Shown in pieces: positions 1 through 8,049 of a DNA stretch of 34,566 bases. Source of the stretch: a virus; IMG/VR virus record IMGVR_UViG_3300036864_000063, positions 1 to 34,566 of that record; one strand, written 5' to 3'. The translations under genes and the position numbers were made by a program. The notes beneath the pieces are model-generated. The model saw only the letters and a list, made by a program, of their open reading frames with translations, was not told the origin of the DNA and searched no databases. How positions within the stretch are numbered: position 1 is the stretch's first letter; each line of letters begins with the position of its first letter.

Positions 1-154
1 TGTGAGGCCCGCGGGCTTCTCGGGCTCCGGCGTGGGCGAGCCCGGTTCCGGCGGCGAGTGGATCTCGCCCTTCGGGGCCGACTTCTTCGCCGTCGAGCGC
101 TTCGCGGTCGTCTTCTTCCGCGTCGCGGTCGTCTTCTTCCGCGTCGCCGTCTTG
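1..154. repeat. Left copy of terminal direct repeat (contig overlap)
   Basis: Bases 1-126 are identical to 34434-34559. Bases 148-154 then match 34560-34566 once one 21-bp unit (127-147) is skipped. This shows the contig is circular or terminally redundant. Overlaps of this kind usually come from circular assembly of a metagenomic phage or of circularly permuted DNA; a true physical end is not shown. Confidence 0.9.
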
Positions 155-402
155 CGCACCGGCTTGGGGGGCTCGGGCGGACCCGGCGGTTCCTCGCCGA
201 CGAACGTCGGCTCGAGATCGGGCGGTTCCCGGAACACCCGCCGCGGCCGGGAGCGATCGTCCACCGGGATGAACAGCTTGAGCATCCCCTTGCCCTTGAG
301 GATCGGATCCGATGCCGCCACGATGGATTCGTTCTTCGTGTACGCCGCTCCGTCCGCCGTGACGAACGACTCCGCCGCGACGTAGTGGGTCGCCTTCGCC
401 AC
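1..402 (-). CDS. Lys/Thr-rich small protein downstream of the capsid gene (continues across the contig junction)
   Basis: Starts with GTG at 402, behind a strong Shine-Dalgarno (GAAGGAGG, about 7 bases upstream). The frame is open to base 1 and, on the circular molecule, continues at 34433 to a TAG at 34398-34400, giving about 145 residues. The N-terminal ~60 residues look like a small folded domain (VAKATHYVAAESF at the start). The middle is Pro/Glu-rich and is followed by a basic tract with a duplicated heptad (KKTTATR), then an acidic/Pro tail. It directly follows the protease-capsid gene, so a head-associated role (decoration or DNA-contacting tail) is plausible but inferred. I do not recognise the family. 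Confidence 0.75.
   Translation of the reverse strand, partial: MAKATHYVAAESFVTADGAAYTKNESIVAASDPILKGKGMLKLFIPVDDRSRPRRVFREPPDLEPTFVGEEPPGPPEPPKPVRKTATRKKTTATRKKTTAKRSTAKKSAPKGEIHSPPEPGSPTPEPEKPAGLT
106..147. repeat. Two perfect 21-bp tandem repeats in the Lys-rich gene
   Basis: Bases 106-126 and 127-147 are identical, each coding in frame for seven residues of the basic tract. The right-end copy of this region (34539-34559) has only one unit. Confidence 0.92.
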
Positions 403-425
403 GTTCTCGCCTCCTTCGCGATCCT

Positions 426-447
426 GCGGGGAGCCCCGGCTCCCCGC
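426..447 (-). promoter_or_regulatory. Perfect 22-base inverted repeat after the capsid gene
   Basis: Ten-base arms (GCGGGGAGCC / GGCTCCCCGC) flank two bases, between the capsid stop (470) and the start of the Lys-rich gene (402). The RNA stem would be very stable. No T-run follows in the direction of transcription, so it is not a canonical intrinsic terminator. It may act as an attenuator or 3' end stabiliser that raises capsid mRNA over downstream genes. Confidence 0.6.
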
Positions 448-469
448 CGACCGTTCTGCTCAGGCCGCC

Positions 470-3187
470 TCAGATGGTCTCGAGGTAGCGGAACCGGTTC
501 ACGTCCAGCGTGCGGCAGCTGTTCCGCCAGAAGGCGAACACGCCGCGCTGACCCGTCGGGATCCCGAAGCCGGTGCCCGCGGTCGCCTGCTGGAACAGGT
601 TCGGGATGACTTCGACTTCCATGCCGACCCGGTCGACGACCATGAACCCCTTCGAGAAGTCGCCGACGACCATGATCTTGTTGCCGGCGCCGGCCAGGGT
701 GACCGTCATCGTCGAGAGCTCATAGCTCCCCATCCCGGCCAACCGTGGCGGGACCCCCTCCTGCAGCTGGACCCACAGCCCCGCGCCGCCGGCCGTGTCG
801 ATCGCACGGATCCGGTTCTGCTGGGTGAGCGAGGCCAGGAACGTCGCCACGCCCGAGCGAGCTCGAGGCGGCAGCGCGTTCTGCAGGTTGTACAGGTCGG
901 CGAGCGCGAACACGCCGGTCGTGCCCGTCTGGACACGCTGGGTAGTCGTGAGCGCCGTCAGGAGCCCCTGCGGGTTCGGGTTCGTGCCGTTCCCGGTCAG
1001 GAACGACGTCGCCTCCTCGATGTCCTTCGCCTCGGCGAACAGGCCCGCCATCTCGGCCTGCAGGGCTTCCCAGTCCTGCCCGACCTCTCGCGAGAACGGG
1101 ACGAACGAGTCGACCCGCTGCACCTGCACCGCCGGCTGCGTCATCGCCGGCGTTGCGTCGGCCGAGACCGCGCCCTCGAGGTTCCTCGTCGCGACCACCG
1201 CGCCGGACGTGGCGCCTCGCCACTCGTTGGTGCCAACGATCGTCTCGAGCCGCGAGATCGCCCGGAACGGGTTGATCACGTAGTTCGAGGTTCGGATAAT
1301 CGTCGGGTCGAGCGTCCACACGACCGGCACGCCGGTTGTGCCCAGCGTGAACGCGCGCTGCAGGGCCGCCTCCTCGAGCTGTGAATAGCCGACCGTCTGC
1401 CCGCGCATCAGCTTCCCGAAGGCGCTCTGGTACGCGGGGGATCCGGTGCCGAGGATGTGCTCGGCGAGCATCACGTCCACGCGCCGTCCCGCGTCGGACT
1501 GCACCCGGCGTCCACCGGGACCGATCCCTCGGACCAGCTTCGAGACGTGGGCGCGGACCTTCGCGTCGTCGATCTTGATCGCGCCGATCTCCGAGTCCCC
1601 GGCGAGCTCCTGAGAGCGCTCCGAGTAGGAGATCTCCGTCGGGATCGACGCGATCTCGACGGCACGCTGCGCGTCCTCGATCAGGAGGCGCTCGGCGTGC
1701 TCGGGCGAGCTCGCGTCCTTCCACCGCGCGACGGGGTCGAAGATGTCGCGCTGGATCGACTTCGTGGTCTGGAACTGGTGCGGCCGGCCCACGGTCTCGG
1801 ACCGACGCTCGTCGGTCGCGCTGCGGGCGACGGTCGCCTGCAGGTCCGCGATCTCCTGCTCACGCCTCTCGATGTCGGCGAGCTCGTCCTTCAGCCCGTC
1901 CCACTCCGAGCGGATCACTTCCTCCATGCCTCCGGCCGGATACTGTTTCGCGATCTCCGCCTGTCGGGCGAGGACCTCGGTCTTCCGGCTGGCGACGTCC
2001 TCCGGTCGGGAGAACTTCGTCTCCGTGTCCACTTCACTAGCCTCCTCGGGTGCTGGGGGCGGAGGTTGCTCCTCGTGAGGCTGCTCCTCGGTGCCCGTGT
2101 CATCGGGTGTGACGGAGGGCGCGGCAGCTGGGGCAACACTTTTAGCCGCCGCGCCCTCCTCCTCGGTCCTGTCGTCGGCGTCTGGGGCCGCGGCGGGAGC
2201 CGCTTCGGTCTCGGTCTCCTCGGACCGAGAGGTCGTGACCTCGATCGGGCGCGCGGCCTTCGCGAACTCCGCGAGCCGCTGCAGGCCCTCACCGTGGGTC
2301 ATCTTCGCGAAGACGTACTCATCGGTCATCGAGCGAGCGACCACTGCGGAAGTCTTCGTACCGACCGGGAACGGCGTCGGGCCGAAGTCCTTCAGCCGCG
2401 TGATCGAGCGCACGACGTGCTCGTCGAGACCCTCGGGGTTGTGCTCGGCGCGTTCGGCGAACCGCGAGACCGTGATCTCAGCGTCGCCGCGGAAGCTCGA
2501 CCCGTACAGGCCGGCCTCGAGCCCTGGCAGGAGCGCCCGGTTGTAGTCGGTGTCCAGGAGCGTGACCTCGTAGTAGGCGCTGCGCGCGGTCTCGCCCACG
2601 GCCTTGACCGGGCCGAGCGGCTTCCGCGCGATCGAGGGGTCCTGCCCGTGGTCATACAGCGGCTGATACCGCCCGCGATCGCGCTCGAACGCGGGGGCGA
2701 ACGAGCCGCGCGCGATCTGCTCGACGAACGGTCTGCCGCCGTTCTCGAATGTCGAGCGGATCGAGGCCCAGTCACCGAAGGTTGCCATGTCGCCGCGCAA
2801 GGTTCCGAGCGAGCCGTCGTGCGCGGCGACGAGCTCGGGAGCCGCGAGCGCGCGAACGATGTCGGTGACGGCTTCGAGCTCCTCCGAGCGCTGCGCGTCG
2901 GGGTTGATCTCGCGCATGTGCGCCTCGAGGTGGGACCGCGCGTCGTCGGTGTTCGTGAGGCCTTCGGTCTGCGGCAACCGCGACAACGCGTTGCGGACAC
3001 CGGCGGCGTTCGGACCCTTGCCGAGGTAGTGATGCGGGAGCGCGTGCGAGCTCCGGAGCGCCGGGTCGCCAGCCTTGCGCCCCGCGCATATCGAGTTGTA
3101 GTCCGAGGCGCTCTCACACGCCGCCATCGCGCGGCCGGCGTCCCAGGTCGACGTATCGACCGCCCGCCCAAGCTCGGTCGTGCTCAC
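470..3187 (-). CDS. Prohead protease-major capsid protein fusion (HK97 fold)
   Basis: A single 905-residue protein. Residues ~10-110 form a separate Cys/His-containing domain (DYNSICAGRKAGDPALR). Residues ~120-295 match the HK97-family prohead protease: YDHGQDPSIARKPLG carries the putative catalytic His180, and GLYGSSF the Ser at 230/231. Residues ~320-395 are an acidic Ala/Pro linker and ~395-480 a charged coiled coil, as in a scaffold/delta domain. From about 490 it has the features of an HK97-like major capsid protein, including GNGTNPNPQGLL and a C-terminal segment typical of the family. Start is GTG at 3187 with a weak ribosome site. It lies just after portal, the usual order. Protease cleavage probably frees the mature capsid subunit; that is inference from HK97 biology. 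Confidence 0.92.
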   Translation of the reverse strand: MSTTELGRAVDTSTWDAGRAMAACESASDYNSICAGRKAGDPALRSSHALPHHYLGKGPNAAGVRNALSRLPQTEGLTNTDDARSHLEAHMREINPDAQRSEELEAVTDIVRALAAPELVAAHDGSLGTLRGDMATFGDWASIRSTFENGGRPFVEQIARGSFAPAFERDRGRYQPLYDHGQDPSIARKPLGPVKAVGETARSAYYEVTLLDTDYNRALLPGLEAGLYGSSFRGDAEITVSRFAERAEHNPEGLDEHVVRSITRLKDFGPTPFPVGTKTSAVVARSMTDEYVFAKMTHGEGLQRLAEFAKAARPIEVTTSRSEETETEAAPAAAPDADDRTEEEGAAAKSVAPAAAPSVTPDDTGTEEQPHEEQPPPPAPEEASEVDTETKFSRPEDVASRKTEVLARQAEIAKQYPAGGMEEVIRSEWDGLKDELADIERREQEIADLQATVARSATDERRSETVGRPHQFQTTKSIQRDIFDPVARWKDASSPEHAERLLIEDAQRAVEIASIPTEISYSERSQELAGDSEIGAIKIDDAKVRAHVSKLVRGIGPGGRRVQSDAGRRVDVMLAEHILGTGSPAYQSAFGKLMRGQTVGYSQLEEAALQRAFTLGTTGVPVVWTLDPTIIRTSNYVINPFRAISRLETIVGTNEWRGATSGAVVATRNLEGAVSADATPAMTQPAVQVQRVDSFVPFSREVGQDWEALQAEMAGLFAEAKDIEEATSFLTGNGTNPNPQGLLTALTTTQRVQTGTTGVFALADLYNLQNALPPRARSGVATFLASLTQQNRIRAIDTAGGAGLWVQLQEGVPPRLAGMGSYELSTMTVTLAGAGNKIMVVGDFSKGFMVVDRVGMEVEVIPNLFQQATAGTGFGIPTGQRGVFAFWRNSCRTLDVNRFRYLETI

Positions 3188-3218
3188 GGGCGCATAGTCC
3201 CGAGCGTCGCAAGGTTCC

Positions 3219-4679
3219 TCACGCCGGCGCCTCCTGCGGCTGGTTCCCGTTCGGCGCGGGTTCCGGCAGCTGCAGCTGCTCGGGCTTGTCGGGGGTGAAC
3301 TTCGTCCCCGGCGGGTGCAGCTGCACCGAGAATAGGTTCGAGTGCTCGAGGCGCTCGAGCTCCCCGGATGTCACCGCGTCGACCGCGGCCTTGGGGATGA
3401 ACCCCGCGTCGGTGAGCTGGCGGATCGCCTGCGCGTTCTGGAACAGGATCCCGGCGCGGTCCTTCGCGTCCTCGCGCAGGAACGCGACGTCGCGGTCGTC
3501 GTACCAGAGCTCGAAGCCGGCCGGCACGCTCACGATCGTCTCGAGCGAACCGCACAGGTTGCGCCACAGCGGGCGAATCGTCATGTCGGCGTAGCGGCGG
3601 ATCGAGCCCTGGTAGTTCTGGATCGAGTAGGACCCCGCGGTCGCCGCGTCGCCGAGACCGACCACGACCGGCGGGACACCTGCGGCGGCGCAGATGATCG
3701 TCTCGCCGGCGCGCTGCGTGGCCGCGAAGTCGAGCTCCTGGAAGTTGGAACCGACCACCGTCGCGTCGGCACCACCGGCCAGGAACAACGTCTTGTAGGC
3801 GTTCGTCGGACCCTCGTGCTCCTCGCGGTAGATCTTCTTGATCCAGGCGAGCTTCTCGTCGGTCTTCACGTCGGGCGAGACCCTGACGATCAGGTTTGGC
3901 GTCGCGGCGTTGGAGAGGTAGCTCGACTTGTGCTCGGTCATCTGCTGGTCGGCCTCGATCTGCCGGATCACCGGCGTCAGCCAGGACATCCCGCGATAGG
4001 ACGCGAGCGGATCCGGCACCGGCGCGAAGTGTGCAACCTCGCTCGCGAGCAGCGGGACGGGATCTTCGCCGGATGATGGCCCACCGGGGAGGTATGCGTA
4101 GCCGATCACCTCAGCGTCGATGTCGTAGCCGTCGACCTCGGGATCCTGCTCGGATCCGCACACGATCACGACCCAGTCGGGCCGCAGACGCTTGATCTTC
4201 GGACCCTGCCGGCGAACGAGGAACGCGTTGCCGGCGAAGTCGGCATCGAGCAGTACCCTCGAGAGCAGATCGCCCGTCGTCGCGCCGGGCCACGGCCGCC
4301 CGAGCAGCTTGAGGTCGCGGAAGCCGGGGTTCCGCTGGTCGGTCCCGGCGATCAGGTCACCGGGTCGACCGTCGGCGAAGTCGCGGAACCCGAACCTGAC
4401 CTCGGAGAACGCCGAGAACCTTGCCAGCTCACACGCGAAGACGGTCCCGTTCGCTGCATAGGCGCCAACGACGAGCTGCGAGAAGCCCTGCCCGACCGTC
4501 TCGCGCTTGGATCCGGGGAGCGACTGGTTCAGTCCCCCGACCGGGTAGGTCATGCCGTTGAACCGCAACGACATCTGGCCGAGCCATTGGTCGAACGTCA
4601 GCGGGTAGTCGGCGCGGCGGATCCCCCGTGGCTGGTCGAGACCGGCCCACCACGAACGAGCGTTGTCGATCAGACCCAC
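3219..4679 (-). CDS. Phage portal protein
   Basis: 486 residues. The dodecameric portal sits at the capsid vertex, where DNA enters and the tail attaches. The family signature is visible in the C-terminal half: GVPPVVVGL followed by SYSIQNYQGSIRRYADMTIRPLW resembles the stretch of HK97/SPP1-type portals before the clip and crown. The N-terminal third holds the wing-like region (TVFACELARFSAFSEVRF). The GTG start at 4679 overlaps the terL stop by ten bases, consistent with coupling. Ends Pro/Gln/Glu-rich. The order terL-portal-protease/capsid supports the call. Confidence 0.93.
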   Translation of the reverse strand: MGLIDNARSWWAGLDQPRGIRRADYPLTFDQWLGQMSLRFNGMTYPVGGLNQSLPGSKRETVGQGFSQLVVGAYAANGTVFACELARFSAFSEVRFGFRDFADGRPGDLIAGTDQRNPGFRDLKLLGRPWPGATTGDLLSRVLLDADFAGNAFLVRRQGPKIKRLRPDWVVIVCGSEQDPEVDGYDIDAEVIGYAYLPGGPSSGEDPVPLLASEVAHFAPVPDPLASYRGMSWLTPVIRQIEADQQMTEHKSSYLSNAATPNLIVRVSPDVKTDEKLAWIKKIYREEHEGPTNAYKTLFLAGGADATVVGSNFQELDFAATQRAGETIICAAAGVPPVVVGLGDAATAGSYSIQNYQGSIRRYADMTIRPLWRNLCGSLETIVSVPAGFELWYDDRDVAFLREDAKDRAGILFQNAQAIRQLTDAGFIPKAAVDAVTSGELERLEHSNLFSVQLHPPGTKFTPDKPEQLQLPEPAPNGNQPQEAPA

Positions 4680-6250
4680 GAGAACATCGTGACCTCGCCC
4701 ACTTCAGGCATCGTCGCGGCTGCCTCAAGGGCGAGAACATCGGCGACCGCGCCGGCCTTCGAGCTCTCGCGCTCGAGCACGTACATCGTGCGGCCGTCGT
4801 CATCGGGATCGCGAGCGGCGACCTTCCGCAGATTCGCGGCGTGCACGTCGGCCGTGACGCGCGGATCGCCGTCGTGGGTGTGCGTCCCCTCGCGGACGGC
4901 CACGAGCCAGCGGTCGACGGCCTGGGAGAACCGTCGCGGTTGGTTCGTCTCGAGCGCGAGGACGACCTCGTCGCCGTACAGCTCCGCCCAGACCTCGACC
5001 TCGGTCCGCCACCGCGGCGGGTCACAGAGCATCCGCCCGACCTGATACATCTCGAACGCCGACGCGATCGCCTCGTGCACTTCCGCGCGCGGAACGACCC
5101 AGTCCTTCGCGCCCGGAGGCGGAGCCCAGTACCCCAGCGAGAACGAGAACCCGTCCGACGTGCAGGCACGCAGCGACGCCGCACCCGTGTAGGCGAACCC
5201 GATCCCGATCGCCGCACCCTCGCGCCCTTCGCGCTTCTCGGTCGCCGCTCGATACGCCGCGACCTTGGTCTTCGGCCTCGCGAGCTCGTCCCACCGACGC
5301 GGATCCACGGCACGGCCCGCTGCGGCGACGCGGAGGTTGTAGAAGTAGCGGAGCGAATCGGTCCAGTCGGTCGCCGGGTCGCGCACCTCGGCGAGGATCC
5401 GGTCGGGATCGACCCACCGCGCGTCGCCGTAGACGTGGACGAGCTCGGCGCGCAGCTGCTCGTCGGACCAGCCCGGATCAGGCTCCGTCGCCGCGCGCCG
5501 CGCGTAGTAGAAGATCCCCGCCGCGCCCTCCTCGGCCTCGGTCCCTGTGGCTTCCGCGACCGAGTGCTCGCCCATCGCCGGCGCGTTCGTGGTCTCGACC
5601 GAGCGGCCGGCCATCTTCGCGAGGTTCCGGCGCAGCGTCGCCGCGAGCTTCGTCCCGTGGTTGCTGGGCAGCCACAGGTGCGGCTCGTCGAGCACCGCGA
5701 ACGTGAGCCGCTGACCTTCCCGCGATCCGCTCGAGGCCGTGACCGGCTCGAGCCGACCAGGGCGGCCGCGCAGGTACAACCGCATCCGACCGACGTCGAT
5801 CCCGAGGTCATCCGCGGCGCGTCCGTCGTTCACGGTGAGCAGCTCGTAGCCGGCGAGGAACGTGTTGTCGGTCTGGTCCTCGCTCACCGCCGCGATCTGG
5901 ACCCAGGGCGGAGGCGAGTCCTGCGTCCCCCACGGCCGACCCACGGGCTCGCCGTTCGCGTCCCAGCCGGCGAACAGCACGGGCAGCGCGAGCTCCGCGA
6001 TCGCGAGCGAGCCGATCATCGGGGACTTACCCCAGCCCTTCGCCATCTCGAGGCACGCGCGCCGGTAGATGAACGCCCCGGTCTCGGGCTCGAGCGCGAA
6101 CCACGCGAGGAACCAGCGCGCCTGCTCGTCGGTGTAGATCAGCGGCTCGTCGGAGTCAGCCGGCGAGGGCAGCGTCTCCGAGAGCGCGTCGAGAACGTCG
6201 TAGCCGAGGGTTGGGAACTCGCCCTCGAACGACTCGCCGCGCCACGGCAC
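4670..6250 (-). CDS. terL: Terminase large subunit
   Basis: 526 residues from the chosen GTG at 6250 (a longer TTG start at 6286 has no better ribosome site and would run into the upstream gene). It is the ATPase-nuclease motor that packages DNA into proheads. Walker A-like motif KGWGKS is near residues 71-76 and Walker B AVLDEPHLW has Asp188/Glu189. The C-terminal half should be the RNase H-like nuclease, with acidic candidates DPPRWRTEVEVW and the late LETNQP stretch. It follows terS and precedes portal. Ends VTMFSWV just inside the portal start. Confidence 0.93.
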   Translation of the reverse strand: MPWRGESFEGEFPTLGYDVLDALSETLPSPADSDEPLIYTDEQARWFLAWFALEPETGAFIYRRACLEMAKGWGKSPMIGSLAIAELALPVLFAGWDANGEPVGRPWGTQDSPPPWVQIAAVSEDQTDNTFLAGYELLTVNDGRAADDLGIDVGRMRLYLRGRPGRLEPVTASSGSREGQRLTFAVLDEPHLWLPSNHGTKLAATLRRNLAKMAGRSVETTNAPAMGEHSVAEATGTEAEEGAAGIFYYARRAATEPDPGWSDEQLRAELVHVYGDARWVDPDRILAEVRDPATDWTDSLRYFYNLRVAAAGRAVDPRRWDELARPKTKVAAYRAATEKREGREGAAIGIGFAYTGAASLRACTSDGFSFSLGYWAPPPGAKDWVVPRAEVHEAIASAFEMYQVGRMLCDPPRWRTEVEVWAELYGDEVVLALETNQPRRFSQAVDRWLVAVREGTHTHDGDPRVTADVHAANLRKVAARDPDDDGRTMYVLERESSKAGAVADVLALEAAATMPEVGEVTMFSWV

Positions 6251-6254
6251 ACAC

Positions 6255-6362
6255 TCACCTGCTCGCCCGGAGCCGCAGCCACGCAACGCCAGCGGTAATC
6301 AGCAGCACCACGACCCATCCCCAGGGCGGCACGTCATAGGGATTCAGATCGAGCCCGGTCAC
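6255..6362 (-). CDS. Small single-pass membrane protein between terS and terL
   Basis: 35 residues: N-terminal VTGLDLNPYDVPPWGW, then a hydrophobic helix (WVVVLLITAGVAWL) and a basic end (RLRASR). GTG at 6362 overlaps the terS stop in a GTGA junction, and its TGA is five bases from the terL start. The polar N-terminus, one helix and basic C-terminus fit a small inner-membrane peptide. Function unknown. The tight fit between two terminase genes argues that it is translated. Confidence 0.65.
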   Translation of the reverse strand: MTGLDLNPYDVPPWGWVVVLLITAGVAWLRLRASR

Positions 6363-6760
6363 CGGACCGCCTCGAGGCGGCGATACCTCGAGACCTTCGC
6401 CACGCTCTGCGTCTGCTCCGGCGGCTTCCACCGACGATCTTGCTGACCTTTCGGCGTGATCCCGTAGGTATCCATCTGCAGCCGGAGCTCCGACGCGCGG
6501 TGGTGGTCGCCGCGCTGGACCTGGTCGTACAGCAGGATCACGACCCGCAAGCCCGGGATGTCCTCGGGCGTCCAGAACGCCGCGAACCACGAACGCATCC
6601 AGATCCGCCAGGCGAACTGCGACTCGCGGCGGAGACCGGCCGGCGCCTTCGGCGGCTTCCCGTACTGCCAGCCGACGCCCGAGGGCGTCTTCCACTCACC
6701 GCGCTCCGGCGTGTTCGCCCGCCGGCGGTCCGAGCTCGGCGCGGGACCCTTGCCGGCCAT
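6359..6760 (-). CDS. terS: Terminase small subunit
   Basis: 133 residues from ATG 6760, which shares one base with the upstream TGA; the GTG directly before it is a less likely start. The segment RVVILLYDQVQRGDHH then ELRLQMDTYGITPKGQQDRRW matches the pattern of actinophage small terminase subunits (ILxLxDxV..., EIRLQxxxFGLTPxDRRRLQW). The N-terminal Trp-rich part (WFAAFWTPEDIPGL) also fits. It recognises the packaging site and recruits TerL; the gene is immediately upstream of terL with only the 35-residue membrane gene between. Confidence 0.85.
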   Translation of the reverse strand: MAGKGPAPSSDRRRANTPERGEWKTPSGVGWQYGKPPKAPAGLRRESQFAWRIWMRSWFAAFWTPEDIPGLRVVILLYDQVQRGDHHRASELRLQMDTYGITPKGQQDRRWKPPEQTQSVAKVSRYRRLEAVR

Positions 6761-6966
6761 CACGTCGGCTCGATCCAGCGACCGCTGGGCTTGCGCCGCT
6801 GCATGTATCTCGAGGAGACCGCGGGTACGGGTGTCCCCTCAGCCGGCTTCGTCTCCTCCGGCTCGGGATCTGCGAGCTCGAAGTGGTCGCCGGCGCGGAA
6901 GCCCACGAACGGCTCGGCCACGAACAGCCCGCTCTCCTCCTGCCGGATCGAGTAGTCGGTTGGCAC
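6760..6966 (-). CDS. Hypothetical protein upstream of terS
   Basis: 68 residues from GTG 6966, three bases after the HNH stop. The N-terminal ~35 residues (MPTDYSIRQEESGLF, FRAGDHFELADPE) look like a short beta-rich fold. The rest is Pro/Glu-rich and ends basic (YMQRRKPSGRWIEPT). Its TGA shares one base with the terS ATG, so translation is likely coupled. Not recognised; its position suggests a packaging accessory. Confidence 0.7.
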   Translation of the reverse strand: MPTDYSIRQEESGLFVAEPFVGFRAGDHFELADPEPEETKPAEGTPVPAVSSRYMQRRKPSGRWIEPT

Positions 6967-6969
6967 TTC

Positions 6970-7368
6970 TCAGACCCCCAGATCCGTACTGTTTCCGCGC
7001 GGGTCACGATCACTGTAGAGAGATTCAATGTGAGGGTGCCGCGACCCACCCCCCCCGTCTCGGGCCATCACGCGGATCGTCTCCGCCACGTGGCAATCGT
7101 GACAGAGCGTCTCGCCGTTGGCCTCGGTCTGAGGCCCGCCGTCACGCGACGGGATGACGTGGTTCACCTCGAGCCGCGTCCTGGACCCGCACCGCCGGCA
7201 CCGATAGCCATCACGCCGCAGGACAGCGAGCTTGACCGACTTCGGGAACCCCTCATACACGTATCCGGGTCGCGCGCCGAATGGGCCACGCGTGGCATGG
7301 ACCCCGCACCGTGACCCTGTGGTGAGACGGGTGCAGCCGCGCACGATGCATCGACGCTTGAGCTTCAC
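6970..7368 (-). CDS. HNH endonuclease
   Basis: 132 residues from GTG 7368 (GTGA overlap with the upstream gene). Two N-terminal Cys (CIVRGC) plus SRCGVH may bind zinc. The HNH core is clear: AVLRRDGYRCRRCG, then LEVNHVIPSRDGG with the catalytic His, and NGETLCHDCH with the last zinc ligands. HNH nucleases next to HK97-type terminases are needed for specific cleavage at the packaging site in several phages; the position just upstream of terS suggests that job. The 3' part crosses a run of eight G (7049-7056 complement) after the core. Confidence 0.9.
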   Translation of the reverse strand: MKLKRRCIVRGCTRLTTGSRCGVHATRGPFGARPGYVYEGFPKSVKLAVLRRDGYRCRRCGSRTRLEVNHVIPSRDGGPQTEANGETLCHDCHVAETIRVMARDGGGGSRHPHIESLYSDRDPRGNSTDLGV

Positions 7369-7619
7369 GCCGGCAACCGTCTCAGCTCGTGCTCGTCGAC
7401 GCTGAGCCTGAGCTCCTCGGTGATGCAATCCTCGGGGATGTGGGTCACGGCCCGGACGTCCGGCCCAGTCTCGGAGGCAACGGAACGCCAACCCGGCCAG
7501 CGCTGCGGCCGGACCCAGCCCACGACCTCGAAGATGCCGGGCTCATCGAGATCGCCCTCGTGCTCCTCGAACCTGGGGTCGAGGTAGCGGATCCGCACGA
7601 GTGCGCCGATCTCGATCAC
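7365..7619 (-). CDS. Hypothetical early protein (84 aa)
   Basis: From GTG 7619 in a GTGA overlap. The N-terminus MIEIGALVRIRYLDPRF followed by EPGIFEVVGWVRP suggests a small SH3-like beta barrel, but no family is recognised. The C-terminus (CITEELRLSVDEHELRRL) is acidic-amphipathic. Both ends overlap neighbours by four bases. Likely a small early accessory protein. Confidence 0.7.
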   Translation of the reverse strand: MIEIGALVRIRYLDPRFEEHEGDLDEPGIFEVVGWVRPQRWPGWRSVASETGPDVRAVTHIPEDCITEELRLSVDEHELRRLPA

Positions 7620-7822
7620 GTCGGGAGCCCCGTGCCGGCGGGCTCACGCGTGACGGTCAGCTGGAATCGCAGCTGTACGCCGCTGCTGCTCGCGATTACC
7701 ACGTCGAGCGGTGGACCATCGGACCGACCTGCATAGAACTCGGCCGCCTCCTGCGGGTTGGCCTCGGCCCACGCCGTCTGCACGTCGAATACTTCGCGCA
7801 TGATCTCCGGGAGCGTGATCAC
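7616..7822 (-). CDS. Hypothetical early protein (68 aa)
   Basis: From GTG 7822, overlapping the upstream stop by four bases, and ending in a GTGA with the next gene. N-terminal acidic helix (LPEIMREVFDVQTAWAEANPQEAAEFY), then a beta segment (LDVVIASSSGVQLRFQLTV). No family recognised. Confidence 0.65.
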   Translation of the reverse strand: MITLPEIMREVFDVQTAWAEANPQEAAEFYAGRSDGPPLDVVIASSSGVQLRFQLTVTREPAGTGLPT

Positions 7823-8049
7823 GCCGCGCCGCCCGGTGTCCAGATCCTCGGCCGCGCCACTCGCACGCCGCGCTCGTACAGGCTCGCCAGGATGTCCGGC
7901 GTCTGATCGGGCTGAGCGGCTGCGCGGATCGCGCCACGCCGACCCCGCTTCCCGGATGCGCGCCGCTGCCCTGCTTCACGGAGCTGACGTCGACGTTCGG
8001 CGCGGGTCACAGTCGGAGGATGCGCCCGAGTGCTAGGCGCGACTGGCAC
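7819..8049 (-). CDS. Hypothetical basic protein (63-76 aa)
   Basis: Very basic protein (RAERRRQLREAGQRRASGKRGRRG in two stretches). Two starts are possible: GTG 8049, which overlaps the upstream stop by 17 bases, or GTG 8010 after it; neither has a strong ribosome site. The basic helical N-terminus could bind nucleic acid. Ends RPRIWTPGGAA. Coding status is supported by the four-base overlap with the next gene, but the gene is short and biased, so confidence is moderate. Confidence 0.5.
   Translation of the reverse strand: MPVAPSTRAHPPTVTRAERRRQLREAGQRRASGKRGRRGAIRAAAQPDQTPDILASLYERGVRVARPRIWTPGGAA

Noticed and set aside
1457-3298. Long plus-strand frames across the capsid gene, and similar ones across terL (4628-6298) and tape measure (25552-26889)
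   Set aside because: They are Arg/Gly/Leu-rich shadows of GC-rich minus-strand genes with clear protein motifs; no ribosome site or family pattern.
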